From Halobacteriales archaeon QS_6_64_34 (lineage in GTDB: Archaea > Halobacteriota > Halobacteria > Halobacteriales > Haloarculaceae): a stretch of DNA of 64,000 nt. The DNA lies in the NCBI GenBank assembly GCA_003020925.1, contig PXRT01000012.1, positions 47,635 to 111,634 on the forward strand. Direction: 5' to 3'. Numbering within the stretch: the first letter of the stretch is position 1; every line of letters begins with the position of its first letter. The notes below the pieces were generated by a model, which was given only the letters and a program-made list of their open reading frames with translations, was not told the origin of the DNA and did no database searches. A program made the position numbers and the translations under genes. Of this stretch, positions 28,896 to 35,457 are shown one piece after another.

Positions 28896-28925
28896 GTTTC
28901 AGACGGACCCTCGTTGGGTTGAAGC
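28896..28925 (+). repeat. Isolated CRISPR repeat with one substitution
   Basis: These 30 bases match the array repeat at 29 of 30 positions; position 9 is C instead of A, giving GTTTCAGACGG. It stands 44 bases upstream of vapB on the opposite strand and 794 bases beyond the last regular repeat. It may be the original terminal repeat of the array, separated by insertion of vapBC, or a regulatory pseudo-repeat. Confidence 0.9.
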
Positions 28926-29252
28926 GTCAGGCAGCTGAGTCAGCCAGTCCAGTACGGTATCGTTCTTAATTCCCCAGCACAGGTCAACCTCTCGTATTCA
29001 CAGAGAATCGAGCGTAACAGACTGTTACATGGAAAGTATCGAGACCAGCGCCATCCGAAGAAGAGTTTCGGACGTACGACGGGTGGCTCGCGTTTCTGAG
29101 CGGCGTCGTGGGCCCGCTTCGACGCGCCCGCCTCCCCGGACTCGCGTCGCCAGAGGACGAGCACCAGAAGGAGGACGACGACTGCGCCGCCAGCGAGCAG
29201 GAGATGTTGCCAGGGCGTGGGACGGCGGGCCCCTAATAGGTTACAGAAGCGG
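28926..29252. other. Spacer with a possible remnant of a small membrane protein
   Basis: No start-to-stop gene is convincing here. A leftward frame running from about 29230 to 28940 encodes a hydrophobic segment (LLLAGGAVVVLLLVLVLW) followed by basic, charged residues. It has no ATG and only a GTG at 29164, in the middle of the hydrophobic run. It may be a relic of a one-helix membrane protein cut by the CRISPR/VapBC end. Nothing else is recognised. Confidence 0.3.
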
Positions 29253-29627
29253 TCAGAGGCCGAGCCGGTCCAGCAGACCGCCGTCGCCGTCCGACTCGGC
29301 GTCGGGCTCCCAGTCGGTCGGCAGTTCCGCCGCCAGTTCGGTGAGTTCCTCGTGGTCGAATCGCGGGTCCTCGTCCGCGTCGTCGAGCCACGCGGCCCAC
29401 TCCTCGCTCGAGAGGAGTCCTCGCGATTCTGGCTCCCACTGGTCGACCAGGGCTTTGCGGTCGCGAAACGGGATGTCCATACCGCTGTCCCCCCAGTACA
29501 GCGGCGAGAGTTCGAAGGCGTGCTCGTCCCCGTCGAGCCACACCAGTCGGTAGGGGTAGTCGTTGTACAGGAACACGTCTTCGGGGGTCACTTCGTCCCC
29601 GTTCGGGAGTTCGAGTGTGTCGCTCAT
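29253..29627 (-). CDS. Conserved acidic protein of unknown function
   Basis: This 124-residue protein starts MSDTLELPNGDEVTPEDVFL and is rich in Asp, Glu and Trp. The middle (FELSPLYWGDSGMDIPFRDR) and an acidic, variable tail look like a soluble haloarchaeal protein. I do not recognise a named domain. The ATG at 29627 is preferred over the longer frame because the residues before it are not conserved-looking. It lies downstream of the squalene synthase gene on the same strand with a gap of 90 bases between the coding regions. Confidence 0.6.
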   Translation of the reverse strand: MSDTLELPNGDEVTPEDVFLYNDYPYRLVWLDGDEHAFELSPLYWGDSGMDIPFRDRKALVDQWEPESRGLLSSEEWAAWLDDADEDPRFDHEELTELAAELPTDWEPDAESDGDGGLLDRLGL

Positions 29628-29717
29628 ATCGACGCTTCGCAGGGCCGTGGTTTCAGCGTTGTGCGCGAAAGGGGAATGTCCGGGGGGTGTCCTGGAAACG
29701 AACACCCGTCGGAGCCA

Positions 29718-30764
29718 TCAGTACTCGTGGAGGGGCTGCTCCCGGATGCGGGCTCGCAAGTCACCGATGGGTGGGGCGCTGTCGCCGATGAACTGCTGGC
29801 AGACCGCGTGGACCTCGTCGCGGGTTATCTTGACGTTGCCCTGCTCGATGACGTCGGCGGGCCGTTCCCGCAGTTCGCGGATGGTACCGACGGCGAGCAG
29901 GAAGGGGATGCCCCACGCCGAGAGGGTGTTACCACGGGTCTCGGGCATCGCTTCGAGCCAGGTCTGGGCGCCGTCGAGATACCCCTCCGCGCGGGCGGTG
30001 ACACGCTCGATGACCGGGACCAGCGAGTTGACGTTGTCGAGGTCGCCGACGTCGCTGTGGTCCAGACCCTGCTCCTCGAGTAGTTCCAGCGGGAGGTAGA
30101 CGTTGTTCTCCTCTTCTATGTCCGTGGCGGCGTCTTTCGCGACGTTGACCAGCTGGAGCAGGAGGGCGAAGGCGCGGGCGTTTGCCTCCATCTGTTCGGC
30201 CTGTTCGGGCGTGGCTTCGTGAGAGACCAGTGCCGTCACGAGCGTGCCGACGGTGCCGGCGGCGTACCAGCAGTACTCCTCCAGTTCGTCCAGCGTCTTG
30301 ATGCGCAGGCCGCCCTCGTCGGCGTAGCGGTCGACGAACATCGCCATCCCGTCGACGAGTTCACGCACCGGGCCGCGAATGCTCTCGAGGGCGTGGTTGT
30401 CCAGCGAGCGGAAGACGCCGACAGCGCGGGAGGCGTTGTCGACGACCTCCCAGTCGTCGGTGAGTGTGGCGGGCAGCCACTCCGCGACGGCGTCGTCGAA
30501 CGCCCTGACCGAGGCGTCGGCATCCGGGTCGAGCGTCCGGCTGTACAGTTGGAGGAGCTCCGACTGGGCGGCCGGCGGGATGTGGCCGGCGTCCTCGATT
30601 GTGTCGGCGACACGGCAGAGGAGATACCCGACACAGATGTCCCGCGCCATCGGCTCTTCGAGTTCCGCAATTGTCAAGCTAAACGTCCGCGACACCCTGT
30701 GGACGGCGTCGTAGCACCACTCAATATCTTCTTGTGACGACCGGCCAGTGTGGTTCTGAGACAT
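29718..30764 (-). CDS. Squalene/phytoene synthase family protein, probably squalene synthase
   Basis: This 348-residue enzyme joins two prenyl diphosphates head to head. Both aspartate-rich motifs are present: DTIED at 54-58 and DAATD at 211-215. The segment VSRTFSLTIAELEEPMARDI resembles the squalene synthase branch rather than haloarchaeal CrtB, so squalene (precursor of membrane squalenes and menaquinone-associated lipids) is the more likely product. The carotenoid genes at 44-47 kb are not adjacent. ATG 30764 is chosen since the longer frame reads through a promoter-like A+T-rich region. Confidence 0.85.
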   Translation of the reverse strand: MSQNHTGRSSQEDIEWCYDAVHRVSRTFSLTIAELEEPMARDICVGYLLCRVADTIEDAGHIPPAAQSELLQLYSRTLDPDADASVRAFDDAVAEWLPATLTDDWEVVDNASRAVGVFRSLDNHALESIRGPVRELVDGMAMFVDRYADEGGLRIKTLDELEEYCWYAAGTVGTLVTALVSHEATPEQAEQMEANARAFALLLQLVNVAKDAATDIEEENNVYLPLELLEEQGLDHSDVGDLDNVNSLVPVIERVTARAEGYLDGAQTWLEAMPETRGNTLSAWGIPFLLAVGTIRELRERPADVIEQGNVKITRDEVHAVCQQFIGDSAPPIGDLRARIREQPLHEY

Positions 30765-30953
30765 TCCCGTCACCCGGGGTAAGGCACACTGTAATAAAAA
30801 TGGGTTGGCTACGGACTCGCCGTGAGCCACTGTGGCGATTTCCGGCGACGCCGTGTGAGTCAGCCATCGAAGGGCCCGCCGAAACGCCACCCCTAAATTC
30901 CGCAAACCCCTAAACTGGGCTATGCGTACCGGGCACGCGACAGGGGGCGGCGG

Positions 30954-31184
30954 ATGAACCGCAACGACACCATCGCTCTGGGGCTGACCGCCGCTGCGGT
31001 GATTATCGTTCCCGGCCTCGCCAACGGCTTCCTGAGCCAGATGGGGTATCCGTGGGTCGGCAGCGCCGTCTGGGCGACGGGCTACGGACTCGGCGTCGTC
31101 CTCATCTGGTACGAGTGGATTCGACCGCTCGACATCACGGGACCCGAGGGCGTCCGGCAAGACGAGGAGATAACAGAGGAGTAG
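30954..31184 (+). CDS. Small two-helix membrane protein
   Basis: This 76-residue protein has two hydrophobic segments (about residues 7-29 and 36-53) and an acidic C-terminal tail. It resembles conserved small haloarchaeal membrane proteins of unknown role. It lies just upstream of the FtsZ-like gene in the same direction, about 56 bases before the start I choose for that gene, so they may be co-transcribed. No function is proposed. Confidence 0.6.
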   Translation: MNRNDTIALGLTAAAVIIVPGLANGFLSQMGYPWVGSAVWATGYGLGVVLIWYEWIRPLDITGPEGVRQDEEITEE

Positions 31185-31240
31185 GGCCGGTGGCGGCGCC
31201 CGTGAACTTTAGTTCTCAGGCGCCGTACGGTGGGGTACTC

Positions 31241-32152
31241 GTGTCCATCCAGGGAGATTCCGTTCCGTTTCTCGGCCACCACCAGTCGGTGGTCATCGGC
31301 CACGCTGGGCTGACAGACGTCGGTGCGTCGCTCGGGTTCGTCGAGGGCATCACCGCGCTCTCCGAGCCACCGACGGAACCCCGCGAGCGGTCGGCGATAA
31401 CGGTGTTTGCCACCGACTTCGCCGGCGGGACCGTCCCGCCGGCCGGGTGGCTGGAGTGCCTCTCCGACCGGGAGGGGCTGACAATCGCCGTGGTCGGCGC
31501 GCCGGTCACCGCCGAGGACCTAGACCCGACGACGGCCAGAGAGATAGCTCGACTCCGCGCTGCAGTCGACGCCACCGTCGTCATCCCGCCGGGTCACCAC
31601 CGGATAGGCACTCGGTCCGTGGTCACCACGCTGCACGAAATCGTCGCCCGTCCGGGCGTCATCAACCTGGACCCGGCGGACATCCGGACGGTGCTCGACA
31701 GCGGCGAGGCGGCCGCGATAACGACGGGCTCGGCGAACGCGACCGGCGACGTCGCAGTCGACGCGGTAGAGGCCGTTGAAGTGGCGCTCGACGCTCCCTA
31801 TGCCGATGTTGACGGCCTCAGCGCCGTGCTGGTCAACGTCGTCGGCGGCGAGGACCTCACGCTCGAATCGGCCGTCGATGCCGTCGACGGTATCCAGGCC
31901 GCCCTCCCCGAGGACGCGGTGCTCATCTGGGGAGCGGCCGTCGAGGAGACGGTCTCGACGGTCCACGCACAGGTGGTCGCCAGTTCGACGCGAACGCCGG
32001 CCTTCGACCGGGTGGTACAGGCGGCACGCCAGCCGTCGGCGGGAGAGAACTGTCCGCGCTGTGGCGGCCACGTCGCGGTCTACTCGCTGGGCGACCGGGA
32101 AACGGCCGCCTGTGACGACTGTGGCTACGCCGGTGTCAGCACGACGCTGTAA
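31241..32152 (+). CDS. Degenerate FtsZ-like protein with C-terminal zinc ribbon
   Basis: About 303 residues (start GTG 31241 tentative; GTG 31190 or 31202 also possible). From about residue 52 to 250 the sequence follows FtsZ. TIAVVGAPVT matches the strand after the T4 loop, VIPPGHH matches the usual VIPN segment, and PGVINLDPADIRTVL matches the T7 loop with its NLDxxD acid residues. VLVNVVGGEDLTLESAV and VLIWGAAVEE are the FtsZ C-terminal domain. What is missing is the N-terminal nucleotide-binding part (T1-T3), and the tubulin signature GGGTGTG is reduced to AGGTVPPAG. The end is a zinc ribbon (Cys271, Cys274, Cys291, Cys294). It should bind GTP poorly or not at all. Confidence 0.75.
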   Translation: MSIQGDSVPFLGHHQSVVIGHAGLTDVGASLGFVEGITALSEPPTEPRERSAITVFATDFAGGTVPPAGWLECLSDREGLTIAVVGAPVTAEDLDPTTAREIARLRAAVDATVVIPPGHHRIGTRSVVTTLHEIVARPGVINLDPADIRTVLDSGEAAAITTGSANATGDVAVDAVEAVEVALDAPYADVDGLSAVLVNVVGGEDLTLESAVDAVDGIQAALPEDAVLIWGAAVEETVSTVHAQVVASSTRTPAFDRVVQAARQPSAGENCPRCGGHVAVYSLGDRETAACDDCGYAGVSTTL

Positions 32153-32169
32153 ACGGCGACCGTCGAGAG

Positions 32170-32304
32170 CTACGCCAGTCTGACGGACCGGGCCTCGGAT
32201 TTCCAGTCGATGACTGTCTCGTGACAGCGCGGACAGACGAACTCGGTGAGTTTCGTCGTCTCGTCGTTGTAGGTCATTCTGGTGTCACAGGCAGTACAGT
32301 TCAT
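32170..32304 (-). CDS. 44-residue zinc-ribbon protein
   Basis: This short leftward frame begins MNCTACDTRM and has a second knuckle, FVCPRCHETV, giving two CxxC pairs about 20 residues apart, a complete zinc ribbon. A TATA-like A+T-rich stretch (32305-32335) lies directly upstream. It is convergent with the FtsZ-like gene, which also ends in a zinc ribbon. Small zinc-finger proteins of this size are common and often real in haloarchaea. The role is unknown. Confidence 0.6.
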   Translation of the reverse strand: MNCTACDTRMTYNDETTKLTEFVCPRCHETVIDWKSEARSVRLA

Positions 32305-32353
32305 TATAGATAATTATGTTTTCCGCATGCCAATAAAGATTCGCCAACTGCGT

Positions 32354-32588
32354 GGGGTGGTGTTTAGTTTAGTAGAGAACGCGGAAGAGAGCCAGAAAGC
32401 CCCGGCTGGCTTCGGTCGGGGGGCTCGCTGCGCTCCTCGGCCTTCGGCCTGCGGTGCTCTCGACGTCCGAGGCGAAGCAAGCACTGCAACGAACGGAGTG
32501 AGTGAAGCGCGCAGCGAGTCGCAGTAGTCGAGCGGTCGGGGGCTTTCTGGCTGGTGGCAGTCTGAATCGCCTAACTAAACACCGCCCT
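32354..32588. repeat. MITE-like element with nested inverted repeats
   Basis: The ends GGGGTGGTGTTTAGTT (32354-32369) and AACTAAACACCGCCCT (32573-32588) are near-perfect inverted repeats. Inside them, GCCAGAAAGCCCC (32391-32403) and GGGGCTTTCTGGC (32539-32551) form a second, perfect pair. The core is very G+C-rich with small palindromes such as GGCCTTCGGCC. No coding region is supported. This fits a non-autonomous miniature inverted-repeat element. It fills the 411-base gap between the zinc-ribbon gene and the 3' end of the actin-like gene. Confidence 0.65.
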
Positions 32589-32715
32589 GCGTGGCGACTC
32601 ACCGAGTTGCGGTCGAGCAGGTCGGAGCCGTCGGCCCTCCGCATCGATACGGATGTCTTCGCGGCGCTCTCCGAGACAACCACCGACGACGGCGTGTCGC
32701 GAGCCCGGAATCGAG

Positions 32716-33819
32716 TCAGCTGTTCTCGACGAGCCGGGCAGCGATGCGCTGGGCGCCGACGGTGGGCGCCTCGTCCGGCTTTTCGGCCGCTGTCGCCTCT
32801 ATCTCGCGGTTCAGCTCCTCGCTGAGTCGTTTCTCGAACTCCTCGACGATGCCCGGGATACAGGCCATGCCGCCGGTGATGACGATGGGGCGGTCCAGCG
32901 CGAGCTGGTAGACCTTCATGTAGTCGTTGGCAAGCTCCGGCAGGAAGGTGTTTGCGAGTTCGTCGACGGTGTCGTCGAGGTACTCGTTGACGGCGTCCAT
33001 TACGGAGCGCTCGATGGTGAACTCGTGGGTGCCGCCCCCGGGCTGCTGGATGATGTCGGTGAAGGGCTCGAAATCGAGGAAGTCGGCGTGTTCCTCCTTG
33101 TACTCGCGGGCGGTCTGGGTGTCGATGTTGACGCGGCCCTGGGTCTCCTCTTCGACGTAGTTGGCTATCATGCGGTCGACCTCGTTGCCGGTGACCGCCC
33201 CGGTGGTAAAGGGCGCGAGCTGCTCGCCCCGACGGTACGCGGAGGCCTCGAGATTGGTCGAGCCCATGTTCACGGAGATGAATATCTCGTCGATGGCCTC
33301 CAGTCCGTCGCCGAAGGCGGGGATGGAGCCACACAGCGACTCCGGATAGCTCTCCATGAGCTTGAGCCCGATGCCCGAGTCCTCGATGACGGATTTCAGG
33401 TTCTCCAGCCCGGCCGGGTTGTCGATGGTGGGAATCGCGTAGACGACACCGCTGTCGGCGGGGATGTCGTTTGCCTCGATGAGCGCCTCGAAGAACGTCT
33501 TGGTCATCTCCGCGCGGTCCTTGTCCTCGGGGAGCCCGGACCGGAGCATGTACTCCACCCGGTCGGGGTACTCGCGGGCGGCCTCCTCGCCGTAGAGTAT
33601 CTTCTCCTCGCCGGTGAGGGCGTCCTCGTAGGTCGCCATACAGGTTAGCGTCCGGATGGCGCGGTTCTCGGTCCCGTGGTTGTCCGGGAGGGCGATGACA
33701 GTCCGGGTGCTGCCGAGTTTCACACCGACCGGAACCGTCCCCCCGCTCGTGCTGGCGTCGCCACCGGAGGCCTCCGACGTGGACGCCCCCTGGTCGCCCG
33801 CCGCGTCATCGTCACTCAT
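32716..33819 (-). CDS. Actin/MreB-like ATPase-fold protein (salactin/volactin-like)
   Basis: This 367-residue protein has the actin/Hsp70 fold pattern. GVKLGSTRTVIA is phosphate loop 1 (about 32-43), ISVNMGSTNLEASAY is phosphate loop 2 (about 181-195) and VITGGMACIPGI is the adenosine motif (about 320-331). A long Ser/Thr/Asp-rich, disordered N-terminus of 28 residues precedes it. The usual acidic residues of phosphate 1 and 2 are replaced by Lys34 and Asn184. Haloarchaeal actin homologues such as salactin and volactin form filaments affecting shape and growth; I infer membership from overall pattern only. It faces the ParA and CheW genes. Confidence 0.7.
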   Translation of the reverse strand: MSDDDAAGDQGASTSEASGGDASTSGGTVPVGVKLGSTRTVIALPDNHGTENRAIRTLTCMATYEDALTGEEKILYGEEAAREYPDRVEYMLRSGLPEDKDRAEMTKTFFEALIEANDIPADSGVVYAIPTIDNPAGLENLKSVIEDSGIGLKLMESYPESLCGSIPAFGDGLEAIDEIFISVNMGSTNLEASAYRRGEQLAPFTTGAVTGNEVDRMIANYVEEETQGRVNIDTQTAREYKEEHADFLDFEPFTDIIQQPGGGTHEFTIERSVMDAVNEYLDDTVDELANTFLPELANDYMKVYQLALDRPIVITGGMACIPGIVEEFEKRLSEELNREIEATAAEKPDEAPTVGAQRIAARLVENS

Positions 33820-33900
33820 ATACGCTCCCCAGTTATCGCCGCCCCGGTATATAACCTCTCGTCAAGAATCAGCGCTGATAGCGACCGCCCCTCGGACTTG

Positions 33901-34398
33901 CTATGTCATGGCCGTCAGCTTCGCGACGTAGACCAGGCTCAGCATGTGGTCGTCGACGCTGAGGTCGTTGCCGTCGTTGGTGGCCGTCTCGTCGATACCG
34001 AGCAGATAGTCCGAAAGGTCGGACTGGACCGACTCGGTAATCCAGTCGATGGACTCGTAGTACGCCAGGGCCTCGTCGGCGCCCTGATACCCCGAATGCA
34101 TCAGCAGGAACTCCAGCCACTCGAAGACGACGAACTCCGCAGCGTAAGTCTCGGGCAGCGCCGCCAGGTAGGGCTTTTCCTGGCTGTCGCCCGAGAGGAA
34201 GGGGAGCAGTTCACGGTACAGGCCCGACCGGAAGGAGCTACCGGCCAGCATCTCCTCGTCGGCGTCTTCCAGCCCCATCTCCAGGTTCGCCGGGTCGGGG
34301 ATGTCCTCGTCGTCGGCCAGCCCGCCGTTGCGCTCGCCCCGCTCGCGAGCCATCTTCCGTAGCTCGTCGAGGTCGTAATCGCGCGGGTTAATAGTCAT
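33901..34398 (-). CDS. ArlD/E (FlaD/E) domain archaellum accessory protein
   Basis: This 165-residue protein carries the archaeal FlaD/E domain in its second half. KPYLAALPETYAAEFVVFEW (about residues 77-96), LLMHSGYQGADEALAYYESI and the WITESVQSDLSDYLLGI stretch match the conserved spacing. The N-terminus is charged and unstructured. ArlD/E proteins connect the archaellum motor to chemotaxis input. Here the gene stands apart from any archaellum operon, but the divergent ParA and CheW genes suggest a role in positioning or signalling. Confidence 0.75.
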   Translation of the reverse strand: MTINPRDYDLDELRKMARERGERNGGLADDEDIPDPANLEMGLEDADEEMLAGSSFRSGLYRELLPFLSGDSQEKPYLAALPETYAAEFVVFEWLEFLLMHSGYQGADEALAYYESIDWITESVQSDLSDYLLGIDETATNDGNDLSVDDHMLSLVYVAKLTAMT

Positions 34399-34527
34399 GG
34401 TGACCCTATTTCAACTGCGAGAAGTTAAATCTTGCAGTCAGTCTGACGGCCGTCTGACGACGGCTCGCGGCCGATTGGCCCCGAATCGACTGCGTGCGGT
34501 CAGTTACGCGTTTGATAATCGGGGGCG

Positions 34528-34538
34528 TATTTTTATAC
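34528..34538 (+). promoter_or_regulatory. TATA box for parA-cheW
   Basis: TATTTTTATAC lies with its centre about 31 bases before ATG 34564, right for a very short leader. The divergent ArlD/E gene starts 130 bases to the left. Confidence 0.5.
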
Positions 34539-34563
34539 CGGCCGCTCTCCCAGTTCCCCACAG

Positions 34564-35457
34564 ATGAACCGGGGTACGACGACTGGCTCCGCCCGGATTT
34601 GCGTGACCAATGCGAAAGGCGGAACCGGCAAGACGACTGTAGCTATCAACGTCGCCGGGGCGTTAAGCGACAGGGGCCGGGACGTCCTCTTCGTGGACCT
34701 GGACCCACAGGGGAACGCGACCGAGGGGCTGGGTCTCGGCGAGGCCTACGACGCCCAGCCGCCGTCCCTGTTCGACGCACTCACGGGCGACCCCGAGGTG
34801 CTCGGGGATATCGTGGTCGAACACGAGGAGATGGACGTGGTTCCGTCCAACATCGACATGTTGCAGGCCGAACACGAGCTGACCATCGCCGACCTCATCG
34901 CCCGTATCAACGCTCGCGGTCTCGATATCGACCCGTCGGTGCTCACCCAGTTCGCAATCAACGTGACCCCCGAGATGGTCAGCGGCAGGCACGCGCTGGA
35001 CACGCTGGACAGGGCACTGGATACCCTCCCGGGCTACGATTACATCATCATCGACTCACCGCCGTTTTACGGCAACCTGACGGACACCGGCGTCTTCGCG
35101 GCCCAGCGCATCCTCGTGCCGGCGCTGGCCGAAGCCACGTCCGAGCGGGCTATCGAACTGCTGATGGACCAGATGGTCGCCCTGGAACAACAGGCCGACA
35201 TCCAGGTAGAGATGCTGGGTGTCGTCGCCAACCGCATCGAGACGACCTCCGAGGCCGAGACGATGCTGAAGTGGTTCAAGACCGCGTTCCCCGACAGCCC
35301 CGTGTGGCAGGTCCGAAAGCGCGTGGCGCTGCAACGGGCCTACACCGAGGGCAACTCGATTTTCGGGGCCGAGGAACAGTGTGACATGGCCGAGGTGTTC
35401 GGGGATATCGCGACGCAGTTCGACGAGAAGTTCGGCTACAACAAGGTGACAGCATGA
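34564..35457 (+). CDS. ParA/MinD-family positioning ATPase
   Basis: This 297-residue ATPase has the deviant Walker A motif KGGTGKTT (residues 18-25), a switch region DLDPQGNAT (45-53) and a Walker B-like IIIDSPPFYGN. These define the ParA/Soj branch that forms dimers on DNA or membranes and positions cargo such as chromosomes, plasmids or chemoreceptor arrays. The stop overlaps the start of cheW by four bases. That coupling points to localisation of the chemotaxis apparatus rather than chromosome segregation. No ParB is nearby. Confidence 0.88.
   Translation: MNRGTTTGSARICVTNAKGGTGKTTVAINVAGALSDRGRDVLFVDLDPQGNATEGLGLGEAYDAQPPSLFDALTGDPEVLGDIVVEHEEMDVVPSNIDMLQAEHELTIADLIARINARGLDIDPSVLTQFAINVTPEMVSGRHALDTLDRALDTLPGYDYIIIDSPPFYGNLTDTGVFAAQRILVPALAEATSERAIELLMDQMVALEQQADIQVEMLGVVANRIETTSEAETMLKWFKTAFPDSPVWQVRKRVALQRAYTEGNSIFGAEEQCDMAEVFGDIATQFDEKFGYNKVTA

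Noticed and set aside
32369..33334. 321-codon leftward frame overlapping the MITE-like element and the actin-like gene
   Set aside because: It lies in another frame of the actin-like gene, is Arg/His/Pro-rich and has no domain pattern.
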